Shown here: positions 1 through 14,400 of the stretch, in pieces
How positions within the stretch are numbered: position 1 is the stretch's first letter
How the letters are laid out: each line of letters begins with the position of its first letter
Assembly: GCF_014839805.1 (NCBI RefSeq)
Contig: NC_051131.1
Location: forward strand, 13,876,913 to 13,940,912
Origin: Manduca sexta
Lineage: Eukaryota > Arthropoda > Insecta > Lepidoptera > Sphingidae
DNA: 64,000 bases
Direction: 5' to 3'
Notes under the pieces: generated by a model
Told to the model about the DNA's origin: nothing
Database searches by the model: none
What the model saw: only the letters and a program-made list of their open reading frames with translations
Translations under genes and position numbers: made by a program

Positions 1-350
1 ACCCCTGAAAAGGAACAAGGATGATACTATGCACAGGTAAGTGTACTTATCTATGTTTGAACTATTTGTGTGTGTTTGTGTGTGATAGCAAGAGTACAGT
101 GAATTGTGCAGTACACTTGATAACGTACATCGATTAATAAATGAAGTTGATGCATTCATTATACCGGCATCTCTAATTGTTGTTTCATTCGCTTGAAGAT
201 AAGAGAAAATTCCTGTACCGGAAATTGTACAGGACTTTACAGGAAAACGTATGGTTATGTAGTTATGACATATTTATACATACGAGTATAGTTCCTTTCT
301 CAATAACCGACAGAACCATATTTGATATTACTAAGTTTACACACTAGGAG

Positions 351-669
351 GTGATAGCTTTATTTGGAGTGGAACGGACTGCCGAGACGAATATCCGTAG
401 GTTCAAAACCCAAGCGCACGCCCCCCTGAATTAAAAAAAAATTAAGTGTTATTCTTTGTGAATTATCGCTTGCTTTAACAGCGAAAGAAAACGTTGTGAG
501 CAAATCTGCATACCTGAGAAATTATTTATAACAATTTTGAGGGTACGTGAAGTTTGCCAATCCGCTCTAGACCACCGCAGTGGATTAACGCTTAATCCCC
601 CGCAATAGTAAAAGAGGCTCGTGGCTAGCAATGGGGTAGTATATATAATACAGGGCTGATATAATTATA
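351..669 (+). mobile_element. tRNA-derived SINE, family A copy 1
   Basis: The head resembles a pol III promoter: a box A-like stretch with GGAGTGGAACGGACTGCC, then a box B-like GGTTCAAAACCC about 40 bp later. The body contains TTATCGCTTGCTTTAAC, and the tail ends in TATATAATACAGGGCTGAT followed by a short AT repeat. The same order recurs at 6020, 45333 and 61336, which defines the family. I infer a SINE from the internal promoter and the copy number; I do not name the family. Confidence 0.65.
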
Positions 670-929
670 GGCTTACACCGCCATTAATCTGTGTCCAACA
701 TATTGTTATTCTTTAACAAATGCCCCTTTGAGGGATCTGGGAAGAATGTCCAAGGTCGCCTATGCTTCCATGAATTAGTAAACAGTTTTGACTTAAAAAA
801 ATATGTTCTCCGAAATGTAACTGGTATATTGTTCTCCGTAGTAATTGTACATATCTAATATTCGCTGAAGGGTCTAATGAAGCGGAATTTCACGGCATGT
901 AATCCTTGTAGTCTATGTATTACCTTAAG

Positions 930-1180
930 TCATTCTCTCTCTATTCCTCTATTTTACATTCACACTCAAGCCTCTTATCCTCCAAGGGGCAAACAAAGAC
1001 GCAACTAGTTCATCCACTTATCGCCGTGTGTATTCCGTCTCATGATATGATAGGAGGGGAGCCTATGGGCACTAACGCTCAGTCGAAAATTCCGATATCA
1101 TTATGGCTAACCCGAGCTTCGAACCCGACACCTCAGAGCTGTGTTAACGCGAACGTGTTACAACTACGCCACTGAGGCAG
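930..1180 (-). mobile_element. tRNA-derived SINE, family B copy, antisense and diverged
   Basis: On the minus strand it begins with a CCTCAGTGGCGTAGTTG head and a GGTTCGAAGC box B-like motif, and ends in a pyrimidine/purine tail containing CCTTGGAGGATAAGAGGC. The same layout is clearer at 12157-12412 and 24366-24592. This copy has many substitutions, so it is old. Confidence 0.55.
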
Positions 1181-1407
1181 TGTTATCTCAATATCAAATG
1201 TTGATAGGATTTCCGCAACCTCGTACTGTGCGAGCCTCTCTCACGCTCGTTTCTTATATCTATTTATAGTCAGTATTATATCAATCATTTTGACCAGATG
1301 ATTGCATAACGGTTGTATAACTTGCGTAATGTTGATGTTTGTGTACTTATGGCGTAGTTAGCGACGTGGTAACTTATATATGTGCACGGGAAAATAAACC
1401 TAATGCA

Positions 1408-1606
1408 CCTGGTGGTAAGTGAGTCCAATAGAATATCGACTGACGAGAGATGATTACTCGTTAGCGGTCGACAAAATTATGCCGGTTAGTTCGAATTCCC
1501 GGAATGCGACACTCTTACGTGGGTCACTATGGCGAGTTTTAACACCTTGTGTATAGTGGTCGCTACCCGGGCGGATATAAAATATATACTACCACCAGCT
1601 CCACCA
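1408..1606 (+). repeat. interspersed repeat, family C copy 1
   Basis: It opens with CACCTGGTGGTAAGTGAGTCC, continues with AATAGAATATCGACTGACGAG and GTCGACAAAATTATGCCGG, and ends in CTACCCGGGCGGATATAAAA. Matching blocks occur at 19378, 51062 and 54736. It looks like a non-autonomous element; the class is uncertain. Confidence 0.5.
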
Positions 1607-3770
1607 AGTAATACAACAAAAAAGCTATACACTAGTTACTAACAAAATTATGTATCCGGAATAAAAAAGTAGCTTATATGTCTGAGTGCCAAATTCTATA
1701 AAAATTCCTACAGCAGTTTGTAAATTTATTTCTAACATGTTACCATCTTCGCTTCCCTTATAGTTCCGTCTAAGGGGTATATCGGTCTTTGCAATTACGG
1801 GTGTTCTTATTGAAGAACAGCTTTGATACCCATATAGATAACAAGAGGCTATTTTGGACGATTTTGGCTATATGAATATCAACGCTCTCCAAAAGACGAA
1901 TATGCCCCCGTAGATGGAATAAAGCCACTGACTATATATAAGTCAGGTCATTTACGTATTATGGACCAATTCCCACTATTACAACAGAATGCGCATTTAA
2001 GATCATTTGAGCCAGTTACTCGCTGCGCTGTTCAATTTATCTCGCTCGCACTGGCAAACATTCTAATTGTCTCTTATCTAATTGGAGTCTTCAGTAATCT
2101 GACCTCCAAACATTGAAGTGCTATTTTGGAAACTTGGTGATTACGACAACGTTGTCGCAACGAACGAGGATTTGATAATTTACAAAGAAACCGTGCAACT
2201 ACAATTAAATATTAATTGTCAGGATTAAATTTAATTATTACACTATAGAAACGTACAAAGGGGGACTTAATGCGGACGATATTTTCTACCAGCTAACCTT
2301 TACGCAGAAACTAATATAATATATTAAACCTACATAGTACTTAAAAGCTACCAGCAGCATTTCTCAAAGTGAATTCCGACCCACTGGTGGATCGTAAGCG
2401 AATATTGGATGCGTTGACTGAGTCCTAACCTACGGTGACTTGCGAGCAAATATTGGGAGGCCACTGAATTTTTTTGCGATAAATCAATCGACAGAATCTA
2501 GTTCCGGATGGTCACTGACGGATAAAGTAACAAAAGTTTTTTCTAAAGTTATGACAAAAAATAGGAAACAAATAAGTTCTCCCCATGTTGGTGCTATACC
2601 ATGAAATTGCCTCTGAGATCTTATATACTGGAGGAGTCGAAATGTTTAAATAGGTATGTTTAGTATCATGAAATTTATTATAGGTATTGCTTAGTGAAAT
2701 CCATTACTGCGCTAGAGTCGACTAAAACTAAGCTAAGTCGTTTGGGTAGGTACTTGGTACCAAATTATTATCAAACTGTTATTTCATTTATAATAAGTTC
2801 AAAACTCGCGTACCTACGCTTAGTAAATTGTTATCGTACGTAATTAACGTTATCACACTGCACCGTTACGTAGTAAATATCTATATCGTGAAGCGCGTAA
2901 ATGTGGAGAATATATCCGCGCTCACGGTAATTAGATATAGGTTGATATTATAGAGATATAATAGACTGTTATCTATCTACATATCTAATGAATCTCTATT
3001 TCCCTTGGTCATCGCATAACGCGTGAACGTATGGAACAGTTTCACTAATTCTTTTTTTGTTGTCTTATTACCAAGACAAGGCTCTTATGAAAAAAACAAT
3101 AATAAAGAAGTTGAGCGAAATATTAGAAAACTTAACAACATTAATTTTACATAACTGTCAGTTGTTTGAAATAAATGTCTGCGATCGACAGAATGCGCGC
3201 AAATATTGAATAAAAGTACCAATTAGAATTTAATATTCATAGCGAGTCAGCCAGCTTATTAGTATTAAGAACCGTCAAATAATTATGTTTAGACTTCGAA
3301 CGGTAAATCAATCAGAACTGTTAAAAACATTTGTAATTTGGATGTTTGACACACATATACTATTTCCTCGGCTAGAAGATAAGAAATGGCAGTGGTAGCC
3401 GTTACGAAGATCCAGGTATGATCCTTTAACTAACCGAAAGTGCCACGCCCTTGTGAAGAACGGGCCCCGGGCTGTTGCCCCTGGCCCTTTCGCCTCCACT
3501 AAGGTAGCTACTGCCTATCAGTGGCGGAGGGTCCTTGTAACTCGATTTTTGCCGGCTTCCCTTTCTTAATTGATATAAAATCTAATTATCATTAGAACGA
3601 TTCGCAGACGGCATTTATGCATATTATTAGTACCCATGAGTTGTGTCGAGTCCCCTTTTGGAAAAATTTCGCCCTTGGCCGCTGCTGCCTGTGGATTTCT
3701 GTTCTGGAAAATGAACAGTGAACTATCAAAGAGCAAAACCGCGAGCACAAGCAATAGAAACAACATATTT

Positions 3771-3840
3771 ACCTCCACGTGTTGCAAAGCGTCATAATAG
3801 TATGAACCTCCACATGTTGCAGAGCGTCATAACAGTATGA
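3771..3840. repeat. 35-bp tandem duplication
   Basis: Two adjacent 35-bp units (3771-3805 and 3806-3840) both begin with ACCTCCAC and contain GCGTCATAA. They differ at a few positions. There is no coding context. Confidence 0.75.
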
Positions 3841-6019
3841 CTGGCATCTTTTTTGGATTAGGTACTGACTCAAAGTTAAGTATTTATCAGCAGAATCGGT
3901 ATTTTTTCGCGAGTCGTGCTTAATTTTCTGAATGATTTTAAATAGAATTCTTACTGTTATGTTAAACGAAACTCTAAGTTATAAACCTTAAGGAAAAGAT
4001 GCGATTGTGATATTAGAAAACCTATCGCCATATCGAGCACAAATATCAATTCCAAGTAACAGTGGCGAAGCGTCCATACAATCCGATTCCTACCGGCTTC
4101 CCTTTTAGATGTATTTACGTTAGCCTTAGTTTTGATTTTCGGTCCAATCGACGCAATATTTTAACTGTAATCAATATTTCTTTGCCTCGGATTACCTTTT
4201 GAAAAACTTCACCCGTCCCCAGTGCCAAGTAACGACAATAGACAATATTGCTCGAACTGCACGTACGCGCATATTCAAAGAGAACTGATCATTTTAACTG
4301 TTACAGTAAATAGACTGTTAGTTTATTGTGTCATTTGCGGTCAACGATCTTCAGTTCAGCGGAATCGATTTTACGTAACAGCGCTTACATATAAAATGTA
4401 CCTAGTTACGTTTGTTACAACATATTCAGCATTCTCCTCATATACTTTGTTAAAATTGCTCATACATTACTTAATGATATTCTATTAAATTATATCGCAC
4501 CAAATATGCGCCTTATTATTTTAATTCTATACATTTCATAAAGCGACAGTATGTTCAGAAGTTTGGCTACTTTATTCAAAATAGACAATATCATCTTATA
4601 TCCGATGACATACAAGTGTAAAGAGGAATGTCTGACGAAGTAGTAGTAGCAAGATTAAATCGGAATCATAGTAAAATTCCCCAGTGAATTTTTGTAGATA
4701 CGTCTTTATTCTTCTCTACAGAGAATTTATTCGCTAGGCACCATACAGAGGTATCTTGCACTGGTACATTTTTCTAGAAGTAGGCCTGGGGGCTACCTCT
4801 TACTGTTTAAGGGAATATATAAAAATGATTACATGCCAACAACCACAAGGCAATTCTGACATAATACACAAAGAGGACATTTGTTTTGGAGTGAGATTAA
4901 ACCCGAGGACTTTCGTCTGACAAATCTGTTTCAAACTTGAAATGTGATTTATGTTCTAACGTATCTTCTATCGTAAATTCCACCTTTGTAAAAAAAGGTA
5001 CAATAACGAACTGATAGAAAAATATAGATAAATCAATAGCGCTAGAAGCATGAAATTTTGTACACGAGTTCCTAATGTTATGTTGCTTTAGCATTAAGGA
5101 TTCGTGGAAATTAATCCCCTGAGGTTAAATGTCATCGAGCATACAGCTAGTCATATACTTAATACTTATGTAAATACTTCATAATATGACTCGTGTAACC
5201 TCAATGAACAAGACCGTTGTCTACCTCGTTGAAAATAGAAGTTATAGATCACAATAACAATATTAGAAAATCACAGCTCCTTAACAAGCAGAGCATCCTC
5301 GCTTGATCGTATCAATTGACGTTAAATTGGGCCTGACTTGCGTCACGCGCACACCCGCCGCACCGCTGACGCCACGCGTCGTCAGGGGCAATCATTGGCT
5401 TGTTCACTTCCTTTCTATTGGCGGTTATTGTATTGTTTTTTGTAGAGTCGTTTCCGTAGTATAATTTCAATTAGGGCATAGGTTTAAGGAATACAATCTA
5501 GTATTAATGTAATTTAGTGCTTAAGTATTCTTTATAATGGTAGTGTTCTGTGTTATGCATATTGTTAAATAATAAAAAAAATACAGTATGATAGATGAAT
5601 ATATACTCGTATGTTTAGATTAGATAGCCTTTTGTAAACAAAATATGTGCTATGAGCCTCCTTTCGCATTTCTAATGACATTTTTACTGTTTATAAATAC
5701 TACACATGAACAACTAACCCGTTTCAACACCAAGTACATAAAAACATATTTTATTAATAGTGCCTACAAGGTTTCATATTATACACTTGGGAAATGAATA
5801 ATTTATCATCTGATTAATTTATTCTGCGCATATACAGATTGCGATTGATCAGTGGAATCAGCCAGAGAACAAATAAAAAGAATAATATATTTTGTTGTTA
5901 TACTATAGGCATGTTGGGAGGAATCGATCTAGTTATACTTCTGTAAAAATGGGAAAGTTTTTCAGGAGGCACATAGTGTTAAGCTGTCCTGCTTAATATT
6001 ATAAATGCGAAAGGTATGT

Positions 6020-6306
6020 AAAGCCGAGTTGGGAGTGGAATGGACTGCCGAGATAAACATTCATAGGTTCTAAACTGACAGACATGCATGTCTCATTTTT
6101 CTAAAGTTATGTGTGCAGTTCTTAGTGAGTTATTGCTTGCTTTAACGGGAAGGAAAACATTATATGGAAACCTGGATTTTTTTCTATAAGAATTTTGAAA
6201 GTATCATATGGGAAGTCTGCCTAACATCTCTCAGTACTAGAGGATGATGTCCATACTGAGCAGTGAGACAGTATACAAATACAGGGATAATATTATTATT
6301 ATATAA
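6020..6306 (+). mobile_element. tRNA-derived SINE, family A copy 2
   Basis: It carries the GAGTTGGGAGTGGAATGGACTGCC head, then TTATTGCTTGCTTTAACGGG, and a 3' end of ACAGTATACAAATACAGGG with an ATT-rich tail. Order and spacing match the copy at 351. Confidence 0.6.
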
Positions 6307-7839
6307 ATAAAGTATTTATCTTTGTTGAGTGAATAACTAATTTTAATCTTAAAACAATAACCCAATAAAATTAGGATCTGTACATTATAAGCACATATTA
6401 TTCTGACATCTATTTATACAACTAAATGTTGTTTGCAGCTTTGGTTTTGTAAATTTCTATTGCCAGGATAAAATAATCCTACACCACTGGGAAATAACAA
6501 AGTTTCTTTTAACTGAAATAATAGTCAGATTCGGATAAGCAGTTTTACATCAGATTTTAGCAAACAATCCCAATTTATACCTTCAATCTGATTTTGAAAA
6601 TAAATCAAATAAAAAAGTAATTTTTCAGCATGTCAAAATAACTTTATTCTGATGATTCATTTTTACAATCAATCAAATAAAGATTAGGATTATCACTGAA
6701 GTTGGTGGTTAGAGGCAAATCTGACAAACATGTAAAAAAACTCTATCTTTTTCTAATATAAGCATACAGAGGATTGAAAGAAAGGTGATTAATTAACTTA
6801 TAGTTGTCCCAGTTTTTAGTTCCTCATTGTGCTTAAAGACAAATGTTGCCAGATCAAGCATGATTTATAACACTGTTTAACTCATTATAGTTACATTGCA
6901 AGATTTATCTTTACTGCTAAATCAGCAAAGCAATAAAAACAATACTTTATCTTTAGAAACAATAAAAAATCTATCAACTTTCTTGTTATTTCTTTATAGC
7001 CACTAACAATGCTAAGCTATTAAAATGTTACTGTATGTTAGTTGATAATATACTTTGTCTATATGCTTTCTGGATGTCCAATGTATGGTTATTAGTGGTT
7101 GCTAAATTCAAGCGGAAATGTATCATATAAAAATTTAATTAAATAGGTTTGGTTGGGAAATACTACTTTACTATTGACATTGGTAAAATCATTAATGAAT
7201 TAGTGGAGTCTTTGTGTCTCAAATGAAGAATATTGTATATTATTCAGAAGGGATATTAAAACTTGTTGATAAATATAAACACTATAGTGTTGGTATGTCT
7301 TTATGGATTCTATGTTTCGGCTGTGAACGGACTTAGGACTACACTCTACCTTGTTTGAGAATATGGGTGGCGGATGACGAAATTATAGACATAGTAACGC
7401 AAGAATCAAACCCGCATTATTTATAGTATTGTAGGTTAGATTTTACGAATTCAATAAAGTTTATTCCATTTTCATGACAGACCTAAGTTTTCCTACCTTA
7501 CATATTAAAATCAATTAAATATCTTCAAGTCTCGTAAATAATTTTTAGTTTTTAAATAATGCCTTTATTTGATTTGATTCAGTCGATTTTGTTCAACAAT
7601 CAGGTGATAAAATTACAGTTTAATTATAATGTAATTAACTCAATTTTCTTATAAACTAACTTTGAATCAGAACTCAAACGAAATGTGAACAATAATATTT
7701 ACCTGTTAATTTAGTTGTTTGATGATAGAACTAAAACACAATTAAACTAATGTTATGTTCTGCAATCGAAGCAGGAGCTCACCAAGTGAACTTTTCTACA
7801 AACTGTTCAATTTTATAATTCGCAGGACGTGCATTATCG

Positions 7840-8490
7840 ACTACGTGACATTGTCAACGTAGCTGACGTTTGACATTTGACAGCCAGCTGGTTTTGACAG
7901 TTTTAAATTACGTTTTGAAACGGGGTCATACCTAAACCCAATGTAACTACAAACTTTGTTGTTTAAAATGTAATATTCTTTTTATTTGTTATATCGTGGT
8001 ATTAATCATTTATTTTACCATTATTTCAAATTATATTTGTATTTCAAAATACCTTCATTAATTCACACATTTATTCAACACGGCTAAATGATAAGTGTAA
8101 CATTAAGAATGCTACATAAATAAAATAACGCAGTGGCTAGTTGTGAGGAATATAATTTTTTAAGCATATCTGACGAATATTCAGGCAAGTTTACTTAATT
8201 TCTGAAAATTATATTTGTCTATGCGTTTTGCGCATAAAAATAATCAATTACTCTATGGTCAATACCGATTGACATTTCGCGATTTTCATGAAGATACATT
8301 TTCAATTTCACGGATTTTCAGCCGTTCTATTTTAGGACAAATGACTGATAACAGCATTTTCTTAAAGACGTGCTAATTTACCCACACATGAGTTATGCGT
8401 GCCGTTGTCAATTGTGAGTTATCGACATGAATGTGGTATAAATTGAAGGTTTTTTCTCTACGGGGTCGAAGATACATTTTTTCTGCTAAC
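7840..8490 (+). promoter_or_regulatory. probable promoter/5' UTR region of DNAJC16
   Basis: A cluster of five TGACA/TGTCA pentamers lies at about 7846, 7852, 7871, 7878 and 7896, some 590 bp before the chosen start codon. The same pentamers are clustered upstream of other genes in this window. No strong TATA box is evident. The transcription start cannot be fixed by eye. Confidence 0.35.
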
Positions 8491-11400
8491 ATGCTATGGA
8501 AATGTAAGGGATGGAAGGGGCGATGGCTTTGTGCACTGCTAGTGTTCGCGTTATGCTTCCTGGTTGCTGCACAGAAGATCGGTGACCCGTACAAGATCCT
8601 AGGTATCAATCGCAAGGCGGGTCTCTCGGATATTAGAAAAGCTTACAGACAATTAGCTAAGGAATGGTAAGTAAACCTTATCAGTAACTTTTATGACTTT
8701 TGATCCTTCAAGTTCCTACCCAGTCGAAATATTTGATCCATTCAAATCGACAATCCATACAGAATTTTTCTGATAGCAGAAGTCAAATAAAATTCTTTGA
8801 TCCACATTAAAAGTCATACTCTGATTTAAAAGTTTAGGATGAGAAAAATATTTACGAAACACAATTTATGTACTGAATAGAATTATACTAATCATAATGT
8901 ATTACAAATTACCTTCATTTATTTTCTTTCAAGAGGTAATTAGAAAGACATTAACCACATGTGTGTTTATGGCTTATCTAGGCCAGTATAAACAAAGATT
9001 ACTTCACAAATAATTATTTAACTGTAACAGTATTAGATTATTATATGCCTAGTTTTGTAATGTTCAAATAAATGTTAACTGACAGTAAATGTATAAGACG
9101 GTCACCAGATACAAAAGTTGTCCTATAGTATATATTCAGATGTTGTATAACAGTTTTTATATTGTTTCTTACATACATGAACACCATATTTTAATATACC
9201 AATACATTTGCTAACACTAAAATGCATTAATGCAGTCAAATGATAATTAGATGCTACAGAAATTCGACATAAAAGGAAGCCAGCAGGAATCAGGTTGTTT
9301 GGACCATTCAACACTGATAACTATTCAATCATGAATTTAGCGTTGTCGTACGGCGCACGCAATACAACTACGACACCAAGGCAGGCAAAACCAAATTTCA
9401 CCTATACACATTCGCATCAGAATTACACAAAAACTACCATCCACAGGCATCCGGACAAAAACGAAGACCCTTCGGCGGAGTCCCGCTTCGTTGAGATCAA
9501 GCAGGCGTACGAACTACTTTCGGACACGGAGCGGCGGCAGGCGTACGACCTGTACGGCATCACCAACGAAGACGAGCACATGTACAAGCCGCGCCACGAC
9601 TACAGCCAGTACGCGCGGTTCAGGTTTGAGACTGATGGATGGGTGTTGTGTGTGGCTTTACAAGGTTTAAATGGCTTACTTGTATTGGTGTTGGTGATGG
9701 TAGATGTATGGTGTCGGTTATCAGGGCCTTAACCCCACGGTTTCGTAGTGTCGAAGGTTTATGCAACTGCCCATGAATCATGGTTGATAACTAACTAGTA
9801 CCGTTAAAGAGTTATTTTCTTGCCTAAATATTTTTTTATCTCGCACCGCCCCTTGGCGAAAGTGTTATATGCTTGGAACGGTATTTCCGTATTTTGTTTT
9901 GATTTCCAATTCTATTTTATTATCAATTGATATGTGTGTGTTATTTTGATTAACTTCCATATTATAGCTCCTGAGATTACCGTATTATACCCCAGAGATA
10001 ATAGACAAAATTGACTGTTGGAATTTCGACCTCTATTCTTGCTAGTAGATTCCTTCTGTTGTTCATGTATGTTTGTTTAGTTAGTATGCATGTGATGTGT
10101 TTATGCGACAAACATTTGTGGGTTTAAGTGGTATTACTATATTCCATGATACAAAAACTAATAGGTTTCATTCCACAGTTTTGTGCATAGAAGCAAAAAC
10201 AATACATTTTCTAGGTTTTATAGTTATTATAAATAAGCAATTAAATCATTACAAGACATATAAAGTGAAACTAATTTAATCATGTTAATATGAAATGTAA
10301 AAATTGTTTTGTTACAAATTCTTGCTCCAAATACATGTTTTCATCAAGGCCAAAGGTTTCCAGCATTTTTGGCTGAAACATAGTTGAAATATCTGACCTT
10401 TTTTACATACTAACAAATAAATGTTTAAATTTATGTATAATTTTTCTTTGTGAGAACCTGTGTGGATTCTCTGAGAATTTTAAAACAAATAATCGCTACT
10501 TAACAAATATTTCTGCATTCAATCTAGTATAGTCCAGTACACGATAGCTTAGTTGGGAATGTAACTGACCGCCGAGACGACGGTCTACAAGTTCAAAACC
10601 CAACGCACACAGCTCTGGCTTTTCGAAGTTCTGTCTGTATTGTTTATCAACTATCGTCTGCTTTAACTGTGAAGGCAAAATCGTGAGGAAAAGTACATAA
10701 ATGAGAACTGGCTTTGCTCGCGGCTTCGCCCGCGTTTACACGTTTTTCCTGGATAAAGTTTTTCGTAATAAAAGTCCCGCTATATATTTTCTCGGGATAA
10801 AAGCGTATGTGTTGCCTAAGGGTCTCAAAATATATCCATACTAAATGATCTTAATTCTTACCTTCCCATATTAATATACTTCCTTTGTAACATCGTAAAT
10901 GTCCCGCCTTTCGTAAATTAAATAAAACTCGTGCGTCTCGATCAACAAAGTACTAGATCCGCATCTTGATTGAAAAGTATTTAATTTTGTAAGCACTGTA
11001 ATCGGATAAATACGTTTCCAACTGATTCACGAAAGATTCCAACGTGAATTCGCGGTGAGTCATTACCTGTTCCCTAAACATCTGTGATTCAAGTACTGGC
11101 CGCGTGATGAAGTAAATAACTGATATACAGTCAGCAAAAGAAGTTGCTCAATAAATTCAAAAGTTCAACGCTTCCCCACTTTAATTGCAAACCGAATATC
11201 CTTTTTTCTTTATCTAAATAAAGTAAGCCCTTTGAAGTTTGTATTCGTGAAGCAAAAACGATTGTTGATATTGAAACGAAAGTTTAAAGGCGATTTAAAA
11301 TTTTGATGTGGTATCGTTACTTTTATGGCTGCACGCGTTGCAATGAAGTATTTAATTCTAAGGTGTTACGATTGATAATTTTGGATTCTCTATCCAAGCG

Positions 11401-14400
11401 TAACAGCGGAGGCTTATTTCTACACAACAGTATTTATCCACCATGTTGAAATTTTTACAGATTTTTTCTGATGGTGTGTTCATCATATGATATGAGTCAT
11501 CATGCCACAAATTCTGAATCCAGACAACTTATCTACATGTGTTTTTAGATTATATACATTTTAATTGTCAGTTTTGGGGATCGTTTCGCGGCTCGTTTTA
11601 TCGTCAAATAAGTATATCTCAACAGTCGGATTTTAATATTGTTTGATAGATATGTATGATCTACAAATATTTGTCTTGACCAGACCCTCGTAGTGTATAA
11701 CACTGTAGATGCCTGAGTACCGTAATGTTAAATGTATGTATGTGTGTGTTGTGTATTTATTTAATGAAAATAGTTGTTGCTCGCACGAGCATGTTTGGTA
11801 AATTGATCAAAGCCCAGCGGCGTGTAACCGTGCCTTTTGCTACGACTTCAAAAAGGAATATTTTCTTATTAACCCCTGAAGCAGCATCGGAATGTTTGCC
11901 GGCAAACATGACAGCTACATGACATTTACGTGTGTCACGGAAATATAACCTTATATACTACATAATGAGGTTATATTCCCGTGTCACACGTAAATGTCAT
12001 GTAGCTGTCATGTTTGCCGGCAAACATTCCGATGCTGCTTCAGGGGTTAATTATTTTTCTGTTAATTTTTGTTGTAGTTGAGTTTTAGTTTCCAGATTAG
12101 GATGTATTGCCGTAAAATGTTCGCGTGAGCAGAGAATTTAGTAAGGATTTAAATACATAACATACATAACATCACGCATTTTATTCCCGAAGGGGTATGC
12201 AGAGGCGCAACTAGGGCACCCACTTTTCGCCAAGTATGTTCCGTCCCGTGATAGGGGGCGAGCCTATCGCCATATCGGGCACAAATTCCAGACTCCGGGC
12301 TGATACTGAGCAGAAAAACCCAAATATCACTTTGCCCGACCCGGGATTCGAACCCAGGACCTCAGAGCGCTATTGTACCGGACGTGCAATACAACTACGC
12401 CACCGAGGCAGGATTTAAATCATAGGATTAATTCGAATAAGTTCGGACGAGCGATGCTCAATACGTCAACGCTGTCCAATCCAGAATGGTTTGTAGCCCC
12501 ATCCTTGCGTTGGAATTCAGAAGTTCCCAAACTTTTTCGTCTTCAAAATTTTGCTGGTCCCTGTGGACCACTTGCAGCAAAATTTCTACCATATTACCTA
12601 GAGTATGCAAGTTTTTTAACGGAACAGTCGTTGAGCTTCTTAAATTATCTGTCTACATTGATAGGTGAAGTCAAGCCAACATTTTAGATCTTTACTAACA
12701 AATCCAGATCAATTTTCGTACACGAATTTGAAAGCACAATTTTTTGGTCACGCCAACGTAGGTCCCCGTCAAGTCTCCCGTGGACCCCTGGGGGCCCCTT
12801 GGACCAGTTTGGGAAATCAATGCGTTAGATTAACAAACTTCGTGCGGGCGACTGAGAGGACTCATCTATGATTTTTGCACTAGCGTTGTTATGATATGTC
12901 TTGTTCCAGTAGCGATCCGTTCGAGGAGTTCTTCGGCACGCACTTCCGCACCCAGGACCAGGACATCACGCTGTTCCACAAACTATCTGTCACGGCACGG
13001 TAAGCTAAAATGGTCTCTTATTCTAAAATGACCTTTAATTGCATTTATGTAGAGTCGAGTGTGCTGTAGCCGATACTTTTTGCTATTAGTATATAAAGTG
13101 AAATGTATACTTTATGTGAGCAATTTTTTTTAATGATCGATATTATATTTGAAGCCCACTGTTTATATTCTTAGGTCTTGTGCAGTAATAAAAAAAATAT
13201 TGGTTAATATTTTCTCGACATTGAAGTATCGGCTATCATCATAAATAAATAAAACTGATAGGTTATTTATGGATCGATCCTGAGAATAAATCAATCAAAA
13301 TATATTTTATAAATTTCCACAGTAAAGAATAGGTATTTGTGATGACTATAAATATAAGATGTTCTTAATAAAACCTTTCCTTTTTAGACATTTCGAGAAC
13401 AACATAGTGGAGAAGAGCGTGCACACCCCAGCAGTGGTACTCTTCTATACTGACTGGTGTTTCGACTGTGTACGCAACGCGGCGGCGTGGCGGCGGCTGG
13501 TGGAGGCGCTGCAGCCGCTCGGCGTTACCATGGCGACGGTCCACGCCGGGCATGAGGCCAGCCTGGCCCGGAGGGTGGGGGTCCACGGTGTACCATGCCT
13601 CACGTTCGTCCTGGATAAACACGTGTACATATATAAGGAGAGTTTGTCGTCGCTGCCCAAGATCTTGGGTAAGTGTTAATTTCCTTAAGATATTTAAAGG
13701 TTTAAGAAAATCTCAAATATTATTTCGTACCCATATTCGGGGTAGATTTGCCCCGGTATAGAAAATGGGTCCCTTACAACAACAAAAAAAAATCCCCAAA
13801 CTCATGATCGGTATGTTGTTCCTAGACTTCATCCGCTGGCGGTTTCCATATAAGATGGTGGCTTCGATCACGAACAGCAACGTGGAGCCATTCGTGTCCG
13901 ACTTTGAGGACAATAAGGTGAAGGCGCTGATCTTCGAGGAGCGGCACACCATCCGGCTGCGATATCTTATTATCGCGTTCCATTATAGAGACCGAGTCGC
14001 TTTTGGGTGAGTATTGTGGTGGTGTGGTATTTGTAAGAAATCGCAGAGTGATAGTGTGTAGTACTTCCATGCGCATGCGCATGAGAGTCGTTGAGATTAC
14101 GATTTCATGGTGAGACAATTAGTCTACATAAAACCAATCTTTTATTACATATATCATACTGCTGGATACGGCCCTCTATTGCTGAAAGGGTTTAGTACGG
14201 ATTGGCAGACTTCCCATACTTTCAAAAGTCTTATGGACAATCGTTCCTACTTTAGTCTGATTGACCACAACTTTTGCCACCAGTTTCGTGGATATGACGT
14301 CCCGGGACACACAGAATGTATCGGCCCGGTACAAGGTGGCGCGGCAGGTGGACACGATGGTGCTGCTGAAGGAGGACAGCGCCGCGCCGGCCGCCAGCGT

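Larger units (their letters stand above)
1..8490. other. gene-poor 5' flank of DNAJC16
   Basis: I see no coding region here: open frames are short, low in complexity and have no recognisable domain. The stretch holds SINE copies near 351-669, 930-1180 and 6020-6306, a repeat of a third family near 1408-1606, a 35-bp tandem duplication at 3771-3840, two diverged copies of a MITE-like end near 3519 and 4062, and a GC-rich island at about 5335-5455. From about 7840 to 8490 it is the likely promoter and 5' UTR region of DNAJC16. Confidence 0.6.
9624..12909 (+). other. DNAJC16 intron 2, repeat-rich
   Basis: A 3.3-kb intron with no coding content that I can support. It contains a partial family A SINE (about 10548-10700), a TE tail with CTCGCGGCTTCGCCCGCG near 10715, a foldback MITE at 11873-12046, an antisense family B SINE at 12157-12412, and a possible degraded hAT-like element at about 12518-12826. 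The short open frames in it lie inside these repeats. Confidence 0.6.

Noticed and set aside
12518..12826. hAT element with TTCCCAAACT-type ends
   Set aside because: The ends resemble hAT termini, but I could not find a convincing 8-bp duplication, so it is not listed as a firm element.
12236..12871. Several open frames of 60-104 codons in DNAJC16 intron 2
   Set aside because: They cover an antisense SINE and a probable degraded hAT-like repeat. Frames overlap and have no domain.
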